64,000 nt of DNA from Planctomycetota bacterium (lineage in GTDB: Bacteria; Planctomycetota; Planctomycetia; Pirellulales; Pirellulaceae). Below, piece after piece: positions 45,176 to 54,954 of this stretch. Position numbers and translations under genes: made by a program. A model generated the notes under the pieces. The model did no database searches, had not been told where the DNA came from, and was given only the letters and a program-made list of their open reading frames with translations. The stretch lies in NCBI GenBank assembly GCA_014381825.1, contig JACNKX010000102.1, forward strand, positions 21,933 through 85,932. Direction: 5' to 3'. Within the stretch, counting starts at the first letter, position 1. The number at the start of each line of letters is the position of its first letter.

Positions 45176-46624
45176 ATGAACAATCTAAACGCAATCAATC
45201 GTCGCCACTTCTTTGGTCGGGGCGCGACCGGTCTTGGCACAGCTGCGTTAGCATCGTTGTTGAACCCTGACCTCTTTGCGGCTCGCGAGCAATCGCGCAA
45301 TGCCATAGGCGGCCTAGAGTCGATGCCACATTTCGCGGCGAAGGCCAAGCGTGTGATCTGGATGTTTCAGTCAGGTGGCCCTTCGCAGTTGGACCTCTTC
45401 GATTACAAGCCGCAACTTCAGGAGCGATTCGGACAGGAGGTACCAACATCGGTGTATCCAGCCGACCGCAAGACGACCATGACCGCTGGACAAACAAGCT
45501 TTCCCACGGCACCAAGTCGGTTGAAGTTCAAGCGGCACGGTCAGTGTGGAACGTATGTTAGCGAGGTTCTGCCAAACATCGCGAAGATCGCTGACGACAT
45601 TTGCGTTGTGAAATCAATGTACACCGAAGCCATCAATCACGATCCGGCCATTACGTTCTATCAAACGGGATCACAGATTCCGGGACGGCCGAGCATCGGT
45701 GCCTGGATGACGTATGGGCTTGGTTCAGAGAATGCGAATTTGCCAGGATTCGTGGCGATGACTTCTCGCGGATCGGCGAAGGCGGGACAGCCGCTGTACG
45801 ATCGACTCTGGGGAAGCGGCTTTTTGCCGGCGAAGTATCAAGGCGTGAAGTTTCGCGGGCAGGGTGATCCGGTGCTCGACATTAATAATCCGCCCGGTGT
45901 CGATTCTGAGACCCGCCGCAAGATGCTGAACGCTCTAGGAAAGCTCAACGAGCTACAGCACACTGAAGCCGGGGACCCAGAGATCCGAACGCGAATCGCT
46001 CAATATGAGCTGGCATTTCGAATGCAGACTTCCGTGCCCGAGTTGCTGGACTTGTCGGACGAACCCGAGCACATCACGAGCATGTACGGAAAGGATGCCA
46101 AGCAGCCCGGTAAGTACGCGTATAACTGCTTAATCGCACGCCGACTCGCCGAGCGTGGTGTTCGGTTCATTCAGTTGTTTCACATGGGATGGGACCAGCA
46201 TGGTAACTTGCCAACTCAGATCCGCGCCCAAGGCCGAGATACCGATCAAGCAAGCGCTGCGCTGGTCAAAGATCTTAAACAGCGAGGGATGTTAGAAGAT
46301 ACGCTCATTGTTTGGGGCGGCGAGTTCGGACGAACCGTCTACTCGCAGGGTGGCCTAACGAACAAAAGCTACGGTCGCGATCATCATCCGAATTGCATGA
46401 GCTATTGGTTGGCGGGTGCTGGCATCAAACCTGGATTGAGCTATGGCGAGACGGACGACTACAGCGTCAATGCCGTTGTCGACCGAGTTCACGTTCACGA
46501 CTTGCAGGCCACGATTCTTCACCAGATGGGCATTGATCACGAACGCCTAACTTATAAGTACCAGGGGCGACACTTCCGGCTGACGGATGTGCATGGCAAA
46601 GTTGTGCGGGATATTTTGGCGTAA
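45176..46624 (+). CDS. DUF1501 family protein
   Basis: The ATG at 45176 gives 482 residues with a Tat-like leader (NRRHFFGRGATGLGTAALASLL). RVIWMFQSGGPSQLDLFDYKPQLQ, GRPSIGAWMTYGLGSEN and WGGEFGRTVYSQG are DUF1501 hallmarks. A TTG four codons earlier lies in the flanking repeat. No ribosome binding site is visible: the right-hand repeat of the GxxExxY cassette abuts the start. It belongs functionally with the sulfatase and DUF1549/1553 genes upstream. Confidence 0.9.
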   Translation: MNNLNAINRRHFFGRGATGLGTAALASLLNPDLFAAREQSRNAIGGLESMPHFAAKAKRVIWMFQSGGPSQLDLFDYKPQLQERFGQEVPTSVYPADRKTTMTAGQTSFPTAPSRLKFKRHGQCGTYVSEVLPNIAKIADDICVVKSMYTEAINHDPAITFYQTGSQIPGRPSIGAWMTYGLGSENANLPGFVAMTSRGSAKAGQPLYDRLWGSGFLPAKYQGVKFRGQGDPVLDINNPPGVDSETRRKMLNALGKLNELQHTEAGDPEIRTRIAQYELAFRMQTSVPELLDLSDEPEHITSMYGKDAKQPGKYAYNCLIARRLAERGVRFIQLFHMGWDQHGNLPTQIRAQGRDTDQASAALVKDLKQRGMLEDTLIVWGGEFGRTVYSQGGLTNKSYGRDHHPNCMSYWLAGAGIKPGLSYGETDDYSVNAVVDRVHVHDLQATILHQMGIDHERLTYKYQGRHFRLTDVHGKVVRDILA

Positions 46625-46663
46625 GATCGGAAAGATACTGCCTTCGAAGAATTCCTATTGACG

Positions 46664-46707
46664 ACTCTCCTACTCAAGTAGTAGAACTCTCCTACTCGAT
46701 TAGGAGA
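46664..46707 (+). promoter_or_regulatory. Candidate BlaI-type tandem operator
   Basis: The 12-base word ACTCTCCTACTC occurs at 46664-46675 and again at 46686-46697, a 22-base (two helical turns) spacing. Each copy sits in a dyad: CTACT-CA-AGTAG at 46670-46681 and TCTCCTA-N6-TAGGAGA at 46688-46707. The location ~35-75 bases upstream of the repressor start fits autoregulation by a dimeric BlaI-type repressor. Confidence 0.6.
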
Positions 46708-46738
46708 CGGGCTCAGGGAGGCCCAGAAAGGAGTCGCA

Positions 46739-47128
46739 ATGGGAAAGAAGCATCATTTAGCCGAACTGCAATTGGCCATCATGCATGCCTTGTGGGAGCG
46801 AGGCGAGGCGACGGTATCCGAAGTTCGCGACTCGCTCACGCCGGAGCGGTCGCTGGCGTACACAACCGTCGGCACGATGCTGGCCAAAATGGAAGAGAAG
46901 GGGCAAGTCGTTCATCGGAGCGATGGTCGCGTGAATGTTTACCGACCACTCATTCGCCAAGACCAAGTCAGTCGGTCGATGGTCACGGATCTGGCCGATC
47001 GGCTCTTCAATGGCGACGTCACGCAAATGGTTTGCCACCTGCTGGATGGAAGCGAGGTGACACCACAAAGCCTTGCGGAACTAAAGCGACTGATCCGACA
47101 GAAGGAAAAGGAGCTTAAAGATGAGTGA
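46739..47128 (+). CDS. BlaI/MecI-family winged-helix repressor
   Basis: A 129-residue repressor of the BlaI/MecI family. LAELQLAIMHALWERGEATVSEVRDSL and LAYTTVGTMLAKMEEKGQVVHRSDGR form the winged-helix DNA-binding domain, with a helical dimerisation and cleavage region following. An AAAGGAG ribosome binding site precedes the ATG. It overlaps the M56 protease gene by eight bases. In known systems BlaR1 activation leads to repressor cleavage; the dyads upstream are a plausible binding site. Confidence 0.93.
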   Translation: MGKKHHLAELQLAIMHALWERGEATVSEVRDSLTPERSLAYTTVGTMLAKMEEKGQVVHRSDGRVNVYRPLIRQDQVSRSMVTDLADRLFNGDVTQMVCHLLDGSEVTPQSLAELKRLIRQKEKELKDE

Positions 47129-48701
47129 CTTCGCTACCTTTTCTAACACGGTCGTCACCTTTGTTGCGACATATTTCGTTCATTCGACACTACTACTTGC
47201 AATGTGTTGGTTGATACTAACGCTTGCACGTCCGAAAAGTCACTTCCTCGCTGAACGCATGTGGAAACTGGCAACGGTGTTAGGCATCTTGACGGCATTT
47301 GCCCAACTGCTCGTCGGTCCAAAGTACTTCCACGTCGCCATGCAATCGCCAGGGGAAGACGTTCGCGCGTCCGCGGCCTTGATCTCGCCTAACGAACTTG
47401 GGGATGCTACCGCGGAAAAAGTAGTATTCGGCGCGACATCGGTTTGGCATCGGCAAGAGGTGGAGACGCTGCAAGAACTCTCGGAATCAGTGATCGGGCC
47501 ACGAGACGACGAAGCGCAGGTTGTTTATCTGATTGACCAACCGTTTGCGGAGAGCGAAGCGGATTCGCCTCGCTTCGAAGATCCGTTAGATACCAGCCAG
47601 CCGATCTTCGCTCCGACCGACGAACCGATTCCGAGCGCGCTCGATGCTAACTCTGCCAAGCTACCAGACGAAGCTCAGTTCGCGACGAATTCTACGCAGA
47701 AGGCCAGAACGTGGCTGCCCGTCCTTCTGCAATCCGGTGCGATCGTGTTGGTGTGTGCCTTTGTTGTTGGCGGATTGTTGCTGATTTTACAAACGACGAG
47801 ACTGCGACTCCGTTTCGGGAGGGGACGAGTCTTGCGGACCGGCACGGCTCGCACCGCGCTTGATCGCTTTTTGAAGCGTCATAAGATCCGCGGGAGAATT
47901 CGTTTGCTGTCGTCCAATAAGCACTGCGAGCCGATCGCTTACGGATTGTTTCGATGGACGATCGTCTTGCCGGAGGGAACGGAGGAGCGCCTCGAGCGAA
48001 CCGAGTTAAAGGCGCTGTTGGCGCATGAGGTCGCACATCTGGTGCGAGGTGATGTGCGATGGCTGTGGGTTGGCCGCGTGTTATGTACCTGCTGTGCATT
48101 TCAGCCGCTGAACTTTCTGGCTCGCCGACGTTGGCAGCAGGCAGCCGAATACTTGTGTGACGATTGGGCCATTGAACGTGGCGTTCGGTCGCTAGCGCTG
48201 GCGCGATGCTTGACGCGAGTTGCCGAATGGCGATTTGGAGCGGAGACGTCAGAAATTGGCTTGGCCGCCGGCGGCTCGAAAGCAACACTAGTCCAACGCG
48301 TCAGACGTCTGGTCGATGAACAGCCACCAAGTGACGTCTGGAAGAGCCCATGGCGTCGCAGAGCACTGACCATGGGTGCTGCCGTCGCCGTCGTCGTGCT
48401 TGTGGGATTCGCGCCGCGCGTAGCCTTGCCGCTGACTCCTGTCGGCGAACGTGCATCCGATGCGAATCTGAAATCGATCGAAGCATTGGTCGATGAGCCG
48501 ACGACGAGCGATTGGCACGCACTTGAAGAAGAGCTTCTACAGCTCGAAGCGGACTTGAGCCGTGTGGAGCAGCTAAGAGACGGCACGAACGAAAGTACAG
48601 AAGTCGCCGCGAATTTTCAGAAACTACACCGACGAGCCGCTTCACTACGTGCTCGTCGCGAATACATCACATCGTTAATTAAAAAGGAGTCGCAACGATG
48701 A
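47121..48701 (+). CDS. BlaR1/M56-family membrane metalloprotease with coiled-coil tail
   Basis: A 526-residue membrane protease. Transmembrane helices lie near 10-37, 49-66, 197-223 and 415-437. The zinc motif HEVAH is at 302-306, with a candidate third ligand Glu343 (AAEYLCDDW). BlaR1 normally ends in a penicillin-binding sensor; here the region after the last helix (about 455-526) is only a short Glu/Arg-rich coiled coil. The signal is therefore unlikely to be a beta-lactam. It overlaps BlaI by eight bases, and its TGA overlaps the next ATG by four, so the three genes are coupled. Confidence 0.9.
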   Translation: MSDFATFSNTVVTFVATYFVHSTLLLAMCWLILTLARPKSHFLAERMWKLATVLGILTAFAQLLVGPKYFHVAMQSPGEDVRASAALISPNELGDATAEKVVFGATSVWHRQEVETLQELSESVIGPRDDEAQVVYLIDQPFAESEADSPRFEDPLDTSQPIFAPTDEPIPSALDANSAKLPDEAQFATNSTQKARTWLPVLLQSGAIVLVCAFVVGGLLLILQTTRLRLRFGRGRVLRTGTARTALDRFLKRHKIRGRIRLLSSNKHCEPIAYGLFRWTIVLPEGTEERLERTELKALLAHEVAHLVRGDVRWLWVGRVLCTCCAFQPLNFLARRRWQQAAEYLCDDWAIERGVRSLALARCLTRVAEWRFGAETSEIGLAAGGSKATLVQRVRRLVDEQPPSDVWKSPWRRRALTMGAAVAVVVLVGFAPRVALPLTPVGERASDANLKSIEALVDEPTTSDWHALEEELLQLEADLSRVEQLRDGTNESTEVAANFQKLHRRAASLRARREYITSLIKKESQR

Positions 48702-51700
48702 GAACTTTACTCCGCATCGGCGCCGCAATCGCGGTGGTCATGGCGTTAGCGGTCGCGATTGTCGTGATTGTCCTCGTTCAACGGGAGAACGTGATCGCGG
48801 CCGATCCGCGACCGTCATCTAGCTTGTACATTGAGGAAGCTCGTACAGCATTGCCGACGCCGTTCCCCACTGACGAAACACAGATTGTGTTGCGAGTCAG
48901 ACTCGTAGAGATCGATCACGAGAAGCTCGCCGAGTTGGGGATCGGCTTGGGCACTTTCACGCAAGAGGAGAGCAAGTCATTACCGCACTTCGGGCAATTG
49001 GCGTCGCTTAACAGCGGCACGGCGGATCTGTTTATCAGCTCGCTCCGAGCAAACGGAGTCGCAAAGACCCTTGCCGAGCCGACAATTGTTGCGGCAGAAG
49101 GACGACCGGCATCTTTTCATAACGGAGGTGAGTTTCCAATTCTCGTGCCACAATCCGCGGGAACCACGGCGGTCGAGTTCCGCGAGTTCGGTACATCCAT
49201 CGACTTCACTGCGAACAAACAGCCGAGCGGCAATCTCCGGCTAGAGATGTGCGTTACTCAGGCCGAGATTGACGCATCCCGAACTGTCACGATTGACGGA
49301 AACCAGGTGCCGGGACTGAGGACGCGGTCTATTGATACGGCGTTTGAAGTACAGCTAGGTCACACGGCGATGTTCTATGGCGAAGAGGGTGATGGTTTAT
49401 TGATTATGGTCACACCAGAATTAGTCGAGCCGGCTGCGAGTACCACGCAGGTTGCCGCCGCGCCGCCTGAGCCACTCCCGACCGCACACCCTCGGCGAAC
49501 TCGAACAAGGTCGTCTTCGGGCACCAATCCAGCATCCGCCGTTCGACCACTCCCATCTCCGCCGCTCCCAGCCACAGCAGAGCAGCCCTTGATCGCGATG
49601 ACTGCATTGGTTTACAGGGTCGATTCAGAATCGTTACGCGAGAACGGTATTGATCTCGGTGAAGCGTTCTCGCTCCCGGCCACAAATGGGGATGGGAAGA
49701 GAACTCCTTCCGCAATCGTCGACGCCAGAAAACTCGCATCACTGACGCGGCGTCTTTCCGAAGCGACCAGTGCTGAGGTACTGTCACGCCCGCAACTGCT
49801 CGCCATGAGTGGCAATTCCGCGCGAGTGGAAGCAGGTCGCGGCGTGCGGATTCCTAGACGGAACAGCGCGCCGTCTGTATCGGACGAGGAATACGCTGTT
49901 GACATTTCTGTTGATCTTGTACCAGTCGCACTAGGCGAAGGACAGATCCGGCTCGACGCGACAGTCAAGCGTTCATTTGTCGAAGACGAGACGGCCCTCA
50001 GGTGGATAACTCTGTCTGGGAATGCCGATCTCTTCACGGGCGAGACGCTGGTGGTATACGAGGAAGGTTATGACGTCTTGCTGCTGGTCACGCCACGTTT
50101 ACTTCCCTCAGAACTCGAGGGCACACCGACACCAACTCGTCAACTGCCAAGCGATTTTACTCCAGCCAAGTCGCTCCCTGGCGATAACACCTTAGGTTCC
50201 CGAGAACCCACCGAACGATCGTTAGCGGCCGCTAAGGTAGAAGCCGAAAGCAAGCTGCAGGCGCTGACGGAGCACTTTGGTCCTCAGCATCCAAATGTAG
50301 TTGAGCAGTGGGGAAAAATTGCATCGATTGCAGAGTACCGGGCGAAATTGCAAGCCAAACGAAGCGAACAGGAGCGACAGGAAGAGCGGCAACGACACCA
50401 AGAACGACGAATTCGTGCGGTCAATGAATTCGAGCAAATCAGCCAGGGCCTATTTCCCGGCATCAATGTCGATTTACGAGAGGTCGGCAGCGGCGTCGTT
50501 CTATCGGGACGCATCAACGACAAAGAGCAAGTTCGCGTGCTTGCGGCGATCGCCAAAGACTTATTTCCAAACGTCATCAATAATCTGCGAACCACTGATA
50601 CATCGGCAGTCTCAATCAGCGAAGGTCTCCACGAACTTCGCGAAGACGTGCATGTGTTGCGGCGCGATGTGAGTCGGTTGATCGATATCCTCGAAGATCG
50701 CGACAGCTCGTCGCTGAAGACGGTGCCGCCGGAAGATGATCAATCTTCGAACACCTCCGCCGATGAGGATGGAATCGTATGGCAGTTGATCGGCATACGT
50801 GTCGAACAGGCGGTAGTCCAGTCGGACACGTACCGCGGTGGCCTCAAGATCGTGGAAGTGAGGCCGGAGAGTCCGGCTGCGAAAGAAGGATTCCAGCAAG
50901 GTGACATTCTCGTCGGTCTCGACAATTGGGAGACGATTAATCGCGCGAACCTGCATTTCATCGCCGGACAGATCGACGAGGGCAAACCAGAGCCGCTGAG
51001 GTTTCATGTGCTACGCGCCAGCCACACGCTCTCTGGACACATGAAGCTTGCCATACAGACGGAAGAGGCGAAGGTGTACACCATTTGGGACGTTACACTC
51101 GATGAAGTGATCTCCATTGGCTTGCAGAACTCGAAGGCGATCCGCGACCTTGGTGGCGTGACGCCGTTCGAGTTCGACGGTACGAAGACGGTGGTGCTGT
51201 CGCGTGTCAACAAGGACGTGAGCCTCGCCAATTTTGAGACAGCCGTTCGCAATTATGTAAGCGACACCGAGGGAGCTTATTGGGAGTTGTGGGCCGCACA
51301 GCGCGATCTCGATACGACGAAGCAGTCGAGAGACGCCGCGCAAGTGTTGTGGAACCAAATCAATGAACGAATGCGTGGCGGGATCGTTGATGCACAAGCC
51401 GAGGCGCAGGCTCGCGAGCAGTACTTCTACTTTCGCGCTCAACTTCAATCGGCACTCAAGGAGCTGTATTCCTGCGAAGAGAAGTTGCGTTTCCTTATCG
51501 GATTGGCAAGCTCGGATGGCAGGAAGATGCGTGCCGCTGACGAACCAACAATCGACAAGTACACATTGAATTGGGACGACGCCAAGAAGAACGCACTTTC
51601 AAACAGTGTGGCATTGCGCCGGCAGCGGCAGGTGGTGAGGCAAGCCGAGCTTGAACTAACCGGCCGTAAGAAGTCACTTCAACCGCGGGGCGACCTTGCA

Positions 51701-52774
51701 GGATTGTTCACGTGGAATAACGGTCTGGCCGGTGAGGGTATAACGGACGAGGATTTAGCGGCTAAGTACGGGCTCGAATTCCAGCTCCCAGCCGGATTTC
51801 GTCAAGAGGCAGCTGCAGTGAAGGACTCAGAACTGAAGGTCGCGCGAGCGAAAGCCGTGCTGGAAGAAATGGAGAAGAACGCCGTGCAGCTGTTAACTCA
51901 ATCAATGCGCGACGCTGACATTTTCTACCAATCAGCTCAAACACATTTCATTCGCCGGAAAGCGGCCACAGCCGAAGTGGAATCGACAACTTCGCTATAC
52001 AGGAGTGGAAAGACCACGTTGGATCTCGTTCTCGATGCGCAACGACGGCTGTCCCAGAGCAAGACCGACTACACATCAGCGCTCGCCCAGTACGTGACGG
52101 CGATCAAAGATGTCCGTTTTCTTAAGGGCACGCTGCTCGCTGAACACAAGTTAGCAATCGATATAGCCGAAGAACCGGTGCCAGCTTCCCAAGAAACCGA
52201 CGCTGCGCTTGTACCGCGTTCGCCAGCCATTCCCGATCCTACCGTCAAACTTGAATCAGGAGATCGGTTGACCATCGACTCGTTGACTGACGACTCTCTC
52301 AATCGTCATGTCAGCATTCTGCCCGATGGAACGATCACCTTGCCGCTGCTAGGCCAAGTGACCGCCGCTGGGGAAACGCTGACGCGACTACAAGATGTCC
52401 TTCACGAACTCTACCGCAAGTCGTACAGCAATCCAGCGATCTCGGTGAGCTTCTACGGCACGTCTGTCCGCATTGACGATACAAACCCGAGCGACTCGGC
52501 GCTAACGCAGTTGGAAAACATTCGTGATCCAACTTCAAACTTGAAGCCCGGCGACCAGTTGCTAATGGAATCATTTGTCGATTCTATACTCAATCGCAGG
52601 CTAACGATTCTCGGCGATGGCAGCGTCACGTTGCCACTGCTTGGCCAGATTCAAGCAGCAGGGCACACTCTACAGGAACTCACCGAGCTACTTGGGGAGG
52701 CGTACAAAGACCACTACAAGCAGCCTTCACTCACACTCAGCTTCGCCGGAACGTCGCTTCCGGCGAGAAACTAG
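48698..52774 (+). CDS. Giant envelope fusion protein: secretin-like x2, BON, PDZ, TolC-like, Poly_export x2
   Basis: A 1,358-residue protein with an N-terminal membrane segment or signal (residues 8-28). In order: two secretin-like segments (~61-247 and ~296-470; LLIMVTPELVEP and LLLVTPRLLPSE are the typical end strands), a coiled-coil and BON-like part (~505-632), a PDZ domain (~700-765; ESPAAKEGFQQGDILVGLD), a TolC-like outer-membrane-factor region (~795-1150) and two Wza-like polysaccharide-export segments (~1183-1254, ~1279-1350; each with SILPDG/TILGDG and LPLLGQ). No frameshift is seen. The start shares an AAGGAGTCGCAA ribosome-binding region with blaI and overlaps the protease stop. 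Domain assignment is by eye; a periplasm-spanning export or stress role is inferred. Confidence 0.8.
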   Translation: MRTLLRIGAAIAVVMALAVAIVVIVLVQRENVIAADPRPSSSLYIEEARTALPTPFPTDETQIVLRVRLVEIDHEKLAELGIGLGTFTQEESKSLPHFGQLASLNSGTADLFISSLRANGVAKTLAEPTIVAAEGRPASFHNGGEFPILVPQSAGTTAVEFREFGTSIDFTANKQPSGNLRLEMCVTQAEIDASRTVTIDGNQVPGLRTRSIDTAFEVQLGHTAMFYGEEGDGLLIMVTPELVEPAASTTQVAAAPPEPLPTAHPRRTRTRSSSGTNPASAVRPLPSPPLPATAEQPLIAMTALVYRVDSESLRENGIDLGEAFSLPATNGDGKRTPSAIVDARKLASLTRRLSEATSAEVLSRPQLLAMSGNSARVEAGRGVRIPRRNSAPSVSDEEYAVDISVDLVPVALGEGQIRLDATVKRSFVEDETALRWITLSGNADLFTGETLVVYEEGYDVLLLVTPRLLPSELEGTPTPTRQLPSDFTPAKSLPGDNTLGSREPTERSLAAAKVEAESKLQALTEHFGPQHPNVVEQWGKIASIAEYRAKLQAKRSEQERQEERQRHQERRIRAVNEFEQISQGLFPGINVDLREVGSGVVLSGRINDKEQVRVLAAIAKDLFPNVINNLRTTDTSAVSISEGLHELREDVHVLRRDVSRLIDILEDRDSSSLKTVPPEDDQSSNTSADEDGIVWQLIGIRVEQAVVQSDTYRGGLKIVEVRPESPAAKEGFQQGDILVGLDNWETINRANLHFIAGQIDEGKPEPLRFHVLRASHTLSGHMKLAIQTEEAKVYTIWDVTLDEVISIGLQNSKAIRDLGGVTPFEFDGTKTVVLSRVNKDVSLANFETAVRNYVSDTEGAYWELWAAQRDLDTTKQSRDAAQVLWNQINERMRGGIVDAQAEAQAREQYFYFRAQLQSALKELYSCEEKLRFLIGLASSDGRKMRAADEPTIDKYTLNWDDAKKNALSNSVALRRQRQVVRQAELELTGRKKSLQPRGDLAGLFTWNNGLAGEGITDEDLAAKYGLEFQLPAGFRQEAAAVKDSELKVARAKAVLEEMEKNAVQLLTQSMRDADIFYQSAQTHFIRRKAATAEVESTTSLYRSGKTTLDLVLDAQRRLSQSKTDYTSALAQYVTAIKDVRFLKGTLLAEHKLAIDIAEEPVPASQETDAALVPRSPAIPDPTVKLESGDRLTIDSLTDDSLNRHVSILPDGTITLPLLGQVTAAGETLTRLQDVLHELYRKSYSNPAISVSFYGTSVRIDDTNPSDSALTQLENIRDPTSNLKPGDQLLMESFVDSILNRRLTILGDGSVTLPLLGQIQAAGHTLQELTELLGEAYKDHYKQPSLTLSFAGTSLPARN

Positions 52775-52820
52775 TAAGGACCACCCTGAAATTTAGCTGT
52801 AACTGAGTACTCGCGGCATA

Positions 52821-53825
52821 TTACTTCGCTCTCTGCTTCAAAGTCGTCGACTTTTGCACCAACTCGTTTAACTTACGAAGGTCGGCGGACTGCCCGGGAG
52901 TAGGAAACTCATACGGCAACAACCACCAATCTTCGGTGAACGAAGCGGACTCGCCTGGATTCAGTCGCTCACGCGGGCCGATCGGTTCTAGCTCGACGCG
53001 TTTTTCTTCAGGATACCAAATCGAAATCGTCAGGCCTGCGACTTCGTTATAGACGCGTTCGGGATAGACCTTGTAGCGTTTGACGAACATGACATCATGC
53101 GGCATCAAGTAGCCGAACCAACCGGCGTACGAGTCCATTCCGAGCTTTGGCTCTTTCGGAACACCGGTGATCTCCAGAAACCCATTGCGTGTGCGAATGT
53201 TCGGATCCGTGGGACGCAGGTTAATGAGATTCCCCGTTTCATACATCACATAATTATTGGGGAAGCGGCTGTTAGTAGTAAGTGGAATGACACAGATTCC
53301 GTTGCCGCGAGCGAATGTCCGACTCCAGTGGCACCACTCTGTCACGCCGTCCGAGATGTTGAAAATTGTCTGCGTGCAACTGAGGTGCGAGCCTTCCTTT
53401 GCCAGGCGAAAGTCGCGAACGAGTTGCGTGCCTGTCACGGAATCTTTCTGACTCGTTAGCTTCGCTGAACGCTCGGCAGTAATCTCGCCTTGCCACTTGC
53501 CAGACCACAGCAAGTCGCGACGCGGGATGATCTTTTCCGGGCCGATGTCAAATCGCCCAGCCGACATCGAAGCACGCTCGCCCGGGACGTAATCTTTGCC
53601 CCTGTCTTCCTCTTCGAGATACAACGCGTTCTCACCAGCAAGGGCGTAGACCAGCACGCGGCCTCCCGCTTCGGCACAGAGGACGACGCGGGTAGTTTCA
53701 TTCCGAAGCTCAATGCAATTCGGGTAGCCAACGTAGGTAATCGTCTCCGCGGCTTGCGACTGCTCGGCGAAGTGCATAACAAAACACAAATACGTGACGA
53801 AACTCAGTCGACTTAAAGTGGGCAT
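52821..53825 (-). CDS. Secreted protein of unknown function
   Basis: The ATG at 53825 gives 334 residues with a signal peptide (MPTLSRLSFVTYLCFVMHFAEQSQA). The mature protein is beta-rich with conserved-looking ELRNETTRVVLCAEAGGRVLVYAL, FDIGPEKIIPRRDLLW and DWWLLPYEFP, reminiscent of galactose-mutarotase-like folds or DUF4380, but I cannot name a family with confidence. The longer frame to 53900 overlaps the upstream nitrilase gene. It starts 32 bases after that gene ends, so the two may be cotranscribed. Confidence 0.65.
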   Translation of the reverse strand: MPTLSRLSFVTYLCFVMHFAEQSQAAETITYVGYPNCIELRNETTRVVLCAEAGGRVLVYALAGENALYLEEEDRGKDYVPGERASMSAGRFDIGPEKIIPRRDLLWSGKWQGEITAERSAKLTSQKDSVTGTQLVRDFRLAKEGSHLSCTQTIFNISDGVTEWCHWSRTFARGNGICVIPLTTNSRFPNNYVMYETGNLINLRPTDPNIRTRNGFLEITGVPKEPKLGMDSYAGWFGYLMPHDVMFVKRYKVYPERVYNEVAGLTISIWYPEEKRVELEPIGPRERLNPGESASFTEDWWLLPYEFPTPGQSADLRKLNELVQKSTTLKQRAK

Positions 53826-53857
53826 TTCTGTTCGCCTGTTCCTGCGTGATCGATCCG

Positions 53858-54862
53858 TCAGCGACTTCGCGATTCTGCGTTTTCGTGTTCCATCGTCCAA
53901 CCTGGGAGCGTTACTGATTCTTGTGGTTCGACAAGCTTGCCGTAGAGTTCGGGGCGGCGAGCTTTGAGGTACCGTTGCCCTGACGAGTGTTCGAGTTTGT
54001 CGGCAGTCAGCAAGCCAACGACAACATCGTCCTCCAGCGCGTGACTCTCGATAAGTACTTCACCGAATGGATCGAAGATCGTTGCGAGCCCCGGCTTCAC
54101 CGTGTCGTAATCCCAGCCGATGGGATTCGTGAAGACGGTGTAGACTCCGTTTTCATAGGCTCTGGTGGGCAGCCATCGCTGCAGCCAGTCCCTGCCCTTC
54201 GCGCCGCGAAACTCTTGTCGCAGTCGGACTGGATCGCGGTGGCGGTTGTTCCACAACTCACGATCGACAGTGCCACGTCCTGGCATGGCCGAGGGCAGAC
54301 AGCAAGTAACGTGTGGCATGAAGATGATCTCTGCTCCGAGCATCGCCGTCATGCGGACGTTCTCGGGCAAGTTGTTATCGTAACAGATCAGAAAGCCAAC
54401 TTTACAGCCGAGCAGATCGATGACCTTGTACTCGTTCCCGGCGGAGAGATGGGGGTTAACGAAAGGGTGTAGCTTGCGGAACTTCGTGATGTACCCTGCG
54501 GGCCCGACCGTGGCATAGCAGTTGTAGACGTTGTCCTCAGCGTCTCGCTCGATCAACCCCGCCATTACAACGACACCAAACTCTGCGGCGATCTTTGTTA
54601 ACTCCCTGATCGATGGGCCATCGGGAACAGGCTCCGCGATCTCAAGCAGTTGTTGCTTGCTAAGCGGTTGAATCCAAGAGTATCCCGGAATGCAGCCTTC
54701 GTGAAAGCTCACGACCTCTGCACCCTGCTCTACTGCTTGCCGAGCCAGATCGCGGATACGACCGAGGTTGTAAGCCGGATTGTTGTCTCGGTTCTCGAAC
54801 TGTGCAGCGGCAACACGGATGTCTTTCACAATGTCTGCTCCTAACGGCGTTTGCATCGTCAT
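53858..54862 (-). CDS. Carbon-nitrogen hydrolase (nitrilase superfamily)
   Basis: A 334-residue cytoplasmic nitrilase-superfamily enzyme. The triad is complete: Glu55 in SFHEG, Lys130 in FRKLHPF and Cys160 in ICYDNNLPE. The start is the ATG at 54862; an in-frame ATG two codons later is equally possible. It has no signal peptide, unlike the other nitrilase at 19024-19962. The long segment RDWLQRWLPTRAYENGVYTVFTNPIGWD is typical of N-carbamoyl/aliphatic amidase-like members. The exact substrate is unknown. Confidence 0.88.
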   Translation of the reverse strand: MTMQTPLGADIVKDIRVAAAQFENRDNNPAYNLGRIRDLARQAVEQGAEVVSFHEGCIPGYSWIQPLSKQQLLEIAEPVPDGPSIRELTKIAAEFGVVVMAGLIERDAEDNVYNCYATVGPAGYITKFRKLHPFVNPHLSAGNEYKVIDLLGCKVGFLICYDNNLPENVRMTAMLGAEIIFMPHVTCCLPSAMPGRGTVDRELWNNRHRDPVRLRQEFRGAKGRDWLQRWLPTRAYENGVYTVFTNPIGWDYDTVKPGLATIFDPFGEVLIESHALEDDVVVGLLTADKLEHSSGQRYLKARRPELYGKLVEPQESVTLPGWTMEHENAESRSR

Positions 54863-54954
54863 TAAACCTGTACGACGGCCTTGGAAGGCCAACGTACAAT
54901 AGCATCCATACCATCCACACGCAGTATACCTGTGACGTAGAGTTTCGGGACCAG

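Noticed and set aside
44690-45176. Target site duplication around the GxxExxY cassette
   Set aside because: No matching short direct repeats were found outside the two inverted repeats.
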